Source: Paralichthys olivaceus (Eukaryota; Chordata; Actinopteri; Pleuronectiformes; Paralichthyidae). From it: a stretch of 64,000 nucleotides of DNA. Shown here piece by piece: positions 56,130-64,000 of this stretch; within the stretch, counting starts at the first letter, position 1, and each line of letters opens with the position of its first letter. The position numbers and the translations under genes are program-made. The notes under the pieces are model-generated. The model made no database searches. It was not told where the DNA came from and worked only from the letters and a program-made list of their open reading frames with translations. Location: contig NC_091113.1 in the NCBI RefSeq assembly GCF_024713975.1, positions 13,156,501 through 13,220,500 of the forward strand, given 5' to 3'.

Positions 56130-58912
56130 ATGGGTAGCAGCTGGAGGTGGCAGCTCTCCCGGGCCATGCGACTCGCACTGCGCTGGTGCCGGCTGTGCCG
56201 CCCGCAAAGAGGAGGAGGAAACAAAGCCCGGATCAGCGGGAGGTTGTCGGAGCTGTGGAGCTACAGCAAACTGCTGCTCAAGTCACTGTATTACAACAGC
56301 CTCAGCAACTCAGACACACTGCTGGACTGTGTGTTTGAACCTGTCTACTGGATCGTGGACAACGTGACCCGCTGGTTTGGAGTGGTGAGCTTGCTCCTCT
56401 TCTCTTTTCTTTCGACACTTCTACACATCATCTCCTCTCACGTCTTTCCTCACTTTCTGTTCCCTGGTTCCCCTTTTCTCTCTCAGGTGTTCGTCTGCCT
56501 GGTCATTCTCCTGACGACCTCAGTCGTGGTCGTCATCTACCTGTTCGTCCTGCCCACGATCTTCAGCACATACCCTGTGCACTGGGTGGCCTGGCACCTC
56601 TGCTATGGCCACTGGCTCCTTGTCATGGTGGTCTTCCATTACTACAAGGCTACCACCACGGCTCCCGGACACCCGCCAAAGGTCTCAGAACCCCTAACAT
56701 ACGATCACAGTGTATACACGCAGCGTAGACGCACTGATGTGGGGTGCGAGAAACTGCTTTTAGAGAAGAGGGAAACCCTTTGCTGTTGTATTTGTTGTAC
56801 ACTATAAGTGGCTGTATCATTGGTAAAACCTGACTTCTTGATTCATATGGTATATCCTCTTTGTGTTCTTTATTTTAGGACAAAATTCATGTCCCCTCAG
56901 TGTCCATCTGTAAGAAATGCATCAGTCCAAAACCGCCCAGGACGCACCACTGTAGCATCTGCAACATGTAAGATCATTTTCCCAACTTCATCCACGAAAG
57001 TTATTTGATGATTTAAATTTTCTTTGCTGTTAATACTTTCTGTTTTATTGCAGGTGTGTTTTGAAGATGGACCACCACTGTCGTATCCTTTTTTAATGAA
57101 GAAACGGGAGAAAATGCGTGAACATTTATTTATTTATTTTTTATTATTTCCCATTTTTTATAACGTTGAACTTAAAATAATTTGCAGCCTGGCTGAACAA
57201 CTGTGTGGGCCATTTCAACCATCGTTACTTCTTCTCCTTCTGCCTCTACATGACCCTGGGCTGCATCTACTGCAGCATCAGCAGCAGGGAACTGTTTCTA
57301 GAGGCATACAGCGTTATAGAGGTGAGACAGCACCATCACCACGGCTGCGAACTAAGCTCAGATTTTCAAGCGACTCAATTCAAGATTTGCTCTCTGCTAT
57401 ACTCAGGCGCCCCTACTGGTGGGATGCATAATTCGCTGTTGTGACTACGAGTTGCGGTCTGAGTCTGTTCATACAAGCATTTGTTGACATGTTGACAGAA
57501 AATAAACTGCGAGTCAACAATTTCACTTACGCAGCTCAACTTCTAGCTGCTAGCTCCGGCTCTAGTTGTTGTGTGACGTAATGCCGTAAAGCATGTTGTA
57601 ATGTTCCAGCACAGTACACCAGAGTTACATAGTGCACTTCCGCCTGCAGGGGATGCTGTGACGCAGTTGTCACCATATTTGCCTGCAATTAACAGTTAGG
57701 TAGCGGCTGCCAGGCGGCAACAAGAAGGCAGATTTCGATCTCAAATGGCAAAAGACAAGTGGAACAGGAGACCTGAAAGCGATCTTGGCTTGCTGCTCTC
57801 ATATTTACCTCTCATACGATGGTCTTATTTCATGAGTGTTTGTTTGCCAGATGGTTAATAAAAACGTGTTCGTGTTAAGACTTAGCTCATGCATATTGTA
57901 AGCAGTGTTATCCTGAGGGGGACGGACCTCAGAAAGCAGCGAGATAAGTCTGACCGTATTCTTCTCTCCCCTTTAGAGTTATTATCAGACCCCAACTCCA
58001 GACTACACCTTAAGAGAAACCACGGCTCACAAGAGTGTCATCTACCTCTGGGTACTGACCAGGTGAGTGACACTTCACCGCTTGTAGTCTCTCTGTTTAA
58101 AAATCAAACGAAAGTGGTAATGTAACCCCCACATGCACCCGTTCTCCAGCTCGGTGTCAGTAGCTCTGGGGGGACTCACCCTGTGGCACACCATACTCAT
58201 CTGCAGAGGGGAGACCAGCGTGGAGCGCCACATCAACAACAAAGAGATCAGAAGACTTGTGGAGAAGGGCAAGGTAAATATGATGATCATAGACTGTAAA
58301 AAAAGATGGATGAGGAGGTGGGATTCATGACTGATCTGCAGCCAGCCACCAGGGGGCGATTGAGACACTTTGGCTTCACTTTTGGGGAGCTATCATGTTG
58401 TACAGTCTTCATATATGTTTGTTTTCAGCACTATATATGTGCCAAGTTATTGCACAGCTGCTTTTAACACTGGAAAGAATAGTAAACTTAAAGATGATGA
58501 ATTGTTTAATCCAACTGACTATGGTTCTTCATGTTCTGGTGCAATGCAGGTGTTCAGAAATCCCTACCATCATGGCGGGATGAACAATTGGAAGTTACTG
58601 CTCGGTGTGGAGAAAAGAAGGTAAGTTCAGTTTTGCATTTTTCTAAACTGTGATTGTAATCGTATCTTAAAGCAACACTATGTAACCTTTACTGAGCAAC
58701 AGCGCCCTCTACGGCTACAAATGGGGATTATTCCTGTTGGGCTCCTAATATGTTTATGATTTGGAGATGACGACTGAGTTACTGCTAAAACATCTTTTCT
58801 CATCCTCAGTCACTGGCTCACACGGGTCCTGTTACCCTCGAGTCATCTTCCCCACGGGGACGGCATCATGTGGGACTGCAACTTCACCAGAAGAGACCCC
58901 ATGGCCATCTGA
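56130..58912 (+). CDS. zdhhc16: Palmitoyltransferase ZDHHC16, complete (start uncertain)
   Basis: Exons: 56130-56384, 56487-56681, 56879-56967, 57054-57082, 57188-57321, 57977-58062, 58150-58273, 58550-58620, 58810-58912 (TGA); 361 aa from the ATG at 56130. An S-acyltransferase of ER/Golgi membranes. The cysteine-rich domain is complete: CKKCISPKPPRTHHC, then CVLKMDHHCPWLNNCVGH, with the DHHC nucleophile cysteine present. Four membrane segments are visible: FVCLVILLTTSVVVVIYLF, HWLLVMVVFHYY, YFFSFCLYMTLGCIYC and VSVALGGLTLWHTILI. RNPYHHGGMNNWKLLLG and HWLTRVLLPSSHLPHG match ZDHHC16 near the C-terminus. The 16-residue insert found after AAIE in some human isoforms is absent. In-frame ATGs at 55899, 55971 and 56166 are alternative starts; 56166 has a good context and would give 349 aa. 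Confidence 0.93.
57322..57976. other. zdhhc16 intron in which the mammalian extra exon would lie
   Basis: No exon encoding a KMKQLDKNK-like segment was found. The middle (57400-57700) has gcccctactggtgg and other words suggestive of an old repeat. Exons on both sides join in phase without it. Confidence 0.5.
58290..58395 (+). repeat. Dispersed fish repeat fragment in zdhhc16 intron
   Basis: Contains agactgtaaaaaaagatgga, gcagccagccaccagggggc and ttggcttcacttttggggag, the word order of a common teleost element. A diverged relative lies at 59462-59530 (gatactgcagccagccgcca). A short, unrelated MITE-like fragment (gcaacactatgtaaccttta) lies at 58670-58745. Confidence 0.6.
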
Positions 58913-60250
58913 CTCTCACCTCTTCATTATATTTAAAAAAAAATTACCATATCAAACACATTTATCCTGAATTTACATTTCAAGCAACGTGACTAGAGAC
59001 AAACTAGAAGCTCCCACTCCCTCTGGGAAAAAGACACTTTGCTGTGTAAAGGTGTTTACGGACATAACCACTCGTCATTCCTCAAAAAACCCCTCTCCGT
59101 CTCACTGTCTGTCGGCAGCCTGGTGAAGTCGGAGAAGACTGAAGAATTGATTTACAGAAGGTGCTGCTGGCCAGCACACACCTCTGTTTCCATTTGCAAA
59201 GACTGAATTTCTGCACATTTCTTGCACCAGCACTACAGCCTCGCCCGTGTGAGATTGTGATGTGGAGGAATGGAGACAGGGAAGTACAGGAGCGTTACAA
59301 CATCTTACAGGTGCTGTTAGCTTTCTGCTATAGGAGAAGAAAACTGGCTTGTTCGTATTTTTTTTAAACCAATCACATTTGTCCTGAGTGGCGCCAAACA
59401 CTTGAGATAAAGACTGACAACGAAAAGCCAAAGTATCTCAGATAGTGTGATAAGAACTATCTAACATGACCGATACTGCAGCCAGCCGCCATGTAGAGAT
59501 TGAGATGTTGACTGCCCTTGCAATAGTGAGCAGGTGAGGACTTATGAAGCATCTGCACAGTGGGAGGCGATCAGTGTCAGTGACTTTCATTTTCATCCCG
59601 TAGATTGCAGCTCAGAAGTTGTTGAAAACAGATGGGAAGCAGAAAACGAGAGAATGAATGATAGCACCTTGAATAACTGCCACTGTATGTACAGTATCCC
59701 GGACATGTAATCATGGATCTGAGCCCAAACCTTGTCTGCTTATTTAAGAATGAGTTTGTTTTAATGAGATGAAAAGACATTTTTAACGATCTTGTTCGGT
59801 TAATTTCCTGATAATTTAAAATGTCATTTTCAAAAGCTATTTCTATCATGAACTCCTCTGTTAACACCTGCAGTGTTTAGAAGAGATATTTTATGGAGTG
59901 TGTGTGCTGACGAGCTTTAGAACCACAGACATGAACTGAAGTTCTGGTGCCGAAGAGTTGGATCTACTTCTCTTAAATATCTGACTTGAATCTTTTGCTC
60001 CTTACATGAAGAAAAATAACATTTTGTGTGCCTTGTTTGGGGGTTCAGCCTTTAAACTGAGGCCATTTAAATGAGTGAGAAAAAAGGCACTGTGAATTCC
60101 ATTTTTTTTCTTTTACCCCAGCGTGTTCTTCATTTCAAAAGGAGTTAAATCTGTAGTTGCCATAGAAACATGACACATCGCTGTGTGTAACCAAAGGGGG
60201 CTGTGCTCCAATTTCATTTATCTTTCCCTCTTTTTTTAAATAAAACAAGT
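58913..60250 (+). other. zdhhc16: zdhhc16 3'UTR
   Basis: Sequence from the stop to the AATAAA at 60239-60244. It includes the repeat fragment at 59462-59530. No coding frame of interest. Confidence 0.6.
60239..60244 (+). terminator. Candidate polyadenylation signal of zdhhc16
   Basis: AATAAA after a T-rich run, followed by a GT/T-rich stretch (caagtgtttgatatttcctg), the usual layout of a cleavage site. Confidence 0.6.
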
Positions 60251-60339
60251 GTTTGATATTTCCTGATTTTACTCTTGTTCCATTGATTGGTGATCACATA
60301 ATTACTGTCCAGTGGTTGTGTGGATCAGTGCGGTTTCAA

Positions 60340-60500
60340 AAGATTTTTTTTCCAGATTTGTATGAGGTCACTGACATTTGACCAATGAAAACATCAGTTC
60401 ATCTCTAAATTCAAGTGACAACTGGTCAACATTCGAGGAAATCCCTTAAGGCAGACTTGAGACATGTTCAAGTCAATTTGTGAGTTTAGTAAACGGATTA
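60340..60500 (+). repeat. Same dispersed repeat family, copy 3 (short)
   Basis: The 5' portion (ccagatttgtatgaggtcac, atttgaccaatgaaaacatc) and a few internal words (gaggaaatccc) match copy 2; the 3' end is missing. It lies just after the zdhhc16 polyadenylation signal. Confidence 0.5.
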
Positions 60501-61381
60501 TCTTAAGGCAAACTTAAAAATGACGTTAGAACTTTTTTTTTTACAATTACAAAGAAAACCTTTAATGACATCTTAAGTTAGACATTTAAATACTGTCTAT
60601 TTCCTTGGCATTAGTTGACATGAGGTCCAAAGTCGGCTGGCCCTACAGAAATGACTCGACACTAACTATGATATCAATACTGCTTCAGACATATTGACAC
60701 AACTTTACTGATTAATGAGCATTAACATCAAAAAATAAAATTAAACAACATTCACGCGCCAGTGGAGACACGACACATGTAGAAGCGCTCAATTCTTGTC
60801 ACCCTGTGAGCAGCCTTGGTCTTTACAACTCCACCCAGCTGGTGACTCAAATCAAACGCACCACCTGTTGTTTTAAGACATTACTGCTCAGACACACGTT
60901 CATCCAGATGAGAAGATAAAGGATGGTCAGTGTCTGCTGGGTTCAGTGCTCTTCTAGTTAATAGTCAGAAAATCATCTGATAAAATGTGGTTATTTATCA
61001 AGCAAACATACTAAATATTTGAAAAATTCATCACTGTATAATGATTTCTGGAGGATCTGAGTGAAAGAGAGTAAAAAATTTCAAATTATACACAATCAAA
61101 GTGTCATGGCACAAATCCACACAATTTCTGCGTGTAGAGAGAAAGACAACGTACACGAGGAATAAAACAATGAGATCTTCATTCTTGTAACTCAAGGGAC
61201 TCTTAAGGGAGTCCACATTCTCTTACTTGTGCGTTTATGAGGTTACAACAAAAGTATGTCAGTAGAAAGGGGGAGAAGATGGTGGGTGGAGTTAAACCGG
61301 AGTGGGAGCTTTTGTGTGGTGTGATTGTGAGAACGTGGTCCTGGAGAGAGAGGAGGTCGGGGTGGTGTTGAGATGTAAAAA
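60501..61381. other. Interval between convergent zdhhc16 and mms19; mms19 3'UTR
   Basis: Probably mms19 3'UTR on the minus strand. An ATTAAA-type signal (tttaat forward) lies near 60560. The minus-strand frames at 61203-61467 run through the last mms19 exon in other frames. No other gene. Confidence 0.5.
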
Positions 61382-64000
61382 TCACCTTCCCCCAGGGCTC
61401 CCAACAAGGAACCTACAAGAAAGAGACAGAGATGAGTTGTTTTTTTAGAACGAGCTATAAACAGCACAATCCAGTACAGGAAAGAATTGAAATCAGAGAC
61501 TTAAAAGTTGCTCAATATGGGAGATCCATCGCAAGAAGCAACTAAGAAGAGTTAAGTTTTCATCTTGTGTGTTAATGCAGAAGCTTGCAGTTTTGAATAG
61601 TTTTTTTTAGCCACTGGAAACACCGATGCTTCACTGCTTCCACTTCCCAAATCTCTATGTGCAAAATATTAAACGATTAATTGAGTTTTGAGGTTACTTT
61701 CCGTGAAAATGTTCCTGCTGTTGTGCAAACATATGACAGACAATCTCATGCTGAGTTCTTAAAATATGCAAAAAACTCAAGTGCAATATTCTGGATGTTT
61801 TCTGGAGTTCCTGTCCTCAGGTGAGCAAATATAAAACTTGAACAAAGGACTAACGGTGACTTCTGCAGTGACAAATGTTACATAATTTCATATTTGGACT
61901 CCTCCAGTGAGTCTTTCTGTAACAATGATGGCTGATTCTTACCATTCCCCTCGTGCCAGTACAGCTTCACTCCTCACCATCCTCTTCTTGTCGTCCAGAG
62001 GCCGAGCAAGAGCTCGCAGCACCCGCGCCCGAAATGGCAAAATCTGAAACAAACGTTGGAAGAAATCTTTTATTTCTTGAGGAAAGTTGCGTGGCACAAA
62101 TTACTCAAGCTAATCCCACACACAGGAAAGGACATGAGGCTTATGTGTCAACTAAAATATCTTATTTCAAGGCTTATCTGAACACAAAAATGACAACAAA
62201 TACAAGAGCAATAAATGAATTGAAGACTCCACGTGTATTGCATAGAAATGGAGTGAAGTAATGGAGCGTTATGGAGAAAGGACTGATGATCCAAAATGAT
62301 CAACATTTTAAACATTGACAATCTTGAATTTTACCTCATGTGAGGGGAGGTGAGAGAGGGCGTGGATGCAGCGCAGCGAGGTGATCTTAACGCTCTGCAA
62401 GGAAAATACAACATATTGTTAAACATTCTGGATTATTAACAGTTCACCATCATTGATCGACTGATTAAGATACAGTATTCCAATTTTGAATGAGCAATGA
62501 GCTGCTTCATGTGTTTTCACATCATTTTCTTGCTTCGTTTCACTGCTGCTGAAAACCAGTCACGACAAACAGCACTCTCAGTTGCATTATGTCACTAACC
62601 ATGGTAGGACTCGAGACGAGGACCAGCAACCTGCTGAACAAAGCCTCCAGCTGCTGTATGAGAGCCGGCGGTGGGTCGATGAGGACGGGCTCCAGACAGG
62701 ACAGGGTGGACAGCTGGACGCCCTGATCGGGACACGACAAGGCCTCTAGCAGCAGTGACAGGAGCTGGACGGTGACGAAAGAAATAAAAACATTACGAAA
62801 GAATGTTTCCCAAAGAGAGAACCTGAAGAGAACAAATGAGTTTCCTGTTTACGCACCGCTGGTAGTTCGGTGATTTGAACCTGCTTTGGAAGTTTGTTGA
62901 CGATGTTGGACAGAGCCTTCAGGTAGTTGGACTTCTTCTCTGAGGGGGGGGGGGGGACAGTAAATCTTTTTACTAATTTATCTATTAGCCTTTATTTAAG
63001 CAGGTTCAACCATTGAGATTAAAAATCTCTTCTACATGAGAGACCTGGACGAGAACAACAACATCACAATTTCAAACATAAAAGAAATGAACAAATGTAA
63101 TATTAAAACTTCATCATTATATACAACACGAGAGATTTTACCAGAACTTGCTCAACGTTACTGGGCTTTGAATCATTCTGTGAATTATCTTATGTATCAG
63201 GAACTGAAAACCTGCAAGCTTTCTTTCCCAGTTCAGCCCAGGCTTTGGGGACAAGGAATCGCAAAATGTCCACAGAACGAAGATTATGATTTCAAAAATG
63301 TAATAACCAGCAGGGTGTGGCCAGTGAACAAAAATCTCTGTAAATCTGTAAATGCTGAATTTAACCTATTTTGTATCTACAGTCTCCTCAGCAGTGCTTT
63401 TCCCACGAACCTTGCGGTGCAGCATTGAAGCCCTGCACCAACTTTGCCGAGTTCTCACTAAAGAAGCGCTGGCGGTACATGATGCGGACGTCGGCATGGC
63501 AGCCGCGGTTTAGGACGTCGGCGGAGTCGCTCATCAGCAGCGAGAAGCCTTCTGCCGCCATCGTACCCAGATCAGCATCGTCCAGCAGAGAGAAGAGCTT
63601 CAAGAATAAAAAGAATAAGAAATGAGCTTATGACACCAAACTAGCTTGAGTTGCCATTTTCCAATTTCAGGTGGAACAGAATGAAACAAATAAATCAATT
63701 GTCATAAAACACAGGGTCACAAATAAAGGATATCAGTGAGAAGGTGGATGCATTATTTACCTTGTCAGTCAGTGCTGTGGACAGAGGGTGGTATCGAAGA
63801 AGCAAAGCTTTGGCCACCTGAAGACAAAGAAACAACCTTATTTATCTATCCATGAACCAAACTAATAGATCAACAGGTGGTGGTAAAATAAATTAAAGCT
63901 ATATTGAAATCTGTAACTCTTACCCAGATCATGTGGGTGAATGCCTGAGTGCGGGCAGGTGAAGACGTAGAGTCCAGCTCTCCACACACTCTCTTCATCG
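61382..64000 (-). CDS. mms19: MMS19, cytosolic iron-sulfur assembly component, C-terminal part (partial, 5' end outside window)
   Basis: Exons in transcript order: 63924-64000 (cut by the window edge), 63761-63817, 63411-63597, 62857-62939, 62600-62764, 62335-62394, 61943-62043, 61382-61412 (TGA). All phases agree, giving about 252 residues to the stop. MMS19 is a HEAT-repeat adaptor that, with CIAO1 and CIAO2B, delivers iron-sulfur clusters to DNA polymerases, helicases and other nuclear and cytosolic proteins; its C-terminus is the part that binds partners. Diagnostic blocks: GFSLLMSDSADVL, MYRQRFFSENSAKLVQGF, SLLLEALSCPD, VQLSTLSCLEPVL, RALARPLDDKKRMVRSEAV and the ending ARGEWFLVGSPGGR. 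The last exon carries only ten codons, including the stop. It converges with zdhhc16, as in mammals. Confidence 0.95.
62944..62956. repeat. mms19: G13/C13 homopolymer at an mms19 splice acceptor
   Basis: On the minus strand the tract reads C13 followed by tcag and the exon ending at 62939, so it is the pyrimidine tract of that acceptor. Length variation here could alter splicing. Confidence 0.9.

Noticed and set aside
1..64000. CRISPR arrays, prokaryotic operons, phage or viral genes
   Set aside because: None seen: the repeats are dispersed or microsatellite, the genes are spliced vertebrate genes, and no reverse transcriptase, transposase or integrase frame was recognised.

Overview
This window is nuclear DNA from a ray-finned fish, most likely a percomorph teleost. 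Genes are split into many short exons with GT-AG introns. CpG-rich 5' ends alternate with AT-rich introns. The dispersed repeats (a tRNA-derived SINE, short inverted-repeat elements, and fragments carrying motifs such as 'cctttattcggcccacaacagg') are types common in teleost genomes. Nothing bacterial, viral or plasmid-like was seen. Most long open frames are intronic noise or shadows of real exons, so genes were rebuilt exon by exon from splice sites and phase.

Layout, left to right. (1) 1-31250, minus strand: the 5' part of a myocardin-related transcription factor, closest to MRTF-A (mrtfa). It encodes the N-terminus and all three RPEL actin-binding motifs, with two non-coding 5' exons, a long-isoform start exon, a clear alternative start exon at 12031-12172, and a weaker third candidate at 22811-22841. 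The 3' half lies off the left edge. (2) 33258-38925, plus strand: get4, complete in nine exons (323 aa). (3) 42250-52146, minus strand: vps35l, complete in thirty coding exons (968 aa). (4) 56130-58912, plus strand: zdhhc16, nine coding exons (about 361 aa) plus a probable upstream non-coding exon. (5) 61382-64000, minus strand: the 3' end of mms19, eight exons reaching the natural stop; the 5' part lies off the right edge.

Orientation alternates. mrtfa/get4 and vps35l/zdhhc16 are head-to-head pairs. get4/vps35l and zdhhc16/mms19 are tail-to-tail pairs. The zdhhc16-mms19 tail-to-tail pair is also known in mammals. The five proteins do not form one pathway: actin-controlled SRF co-activation, tail-anchored protein targeting, Retriever endosomal recycling, protein palmitoylation, and cytosolic iron-sulfur protein assembly. 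They are housekeeping or regulatory neighbours, not an operon-like system.

Items most worth a second look: the alternative mrtfa start exons, an unrecognised two-exon plus-strand candidate inside an mrtfa intron (4086-4517), in-frame and overlapping upstream ORFs in the mrtfa leader, micro-exons carrying key residues (the DHHC motif of zdhhc16), a C13 splice-acceptor tract in mms19, a GTTAGC/GCTAGC motif clustered at all CpG-rich starts, and several small repeat families recurring across the window. No convincing unknown multi-gene system was found.
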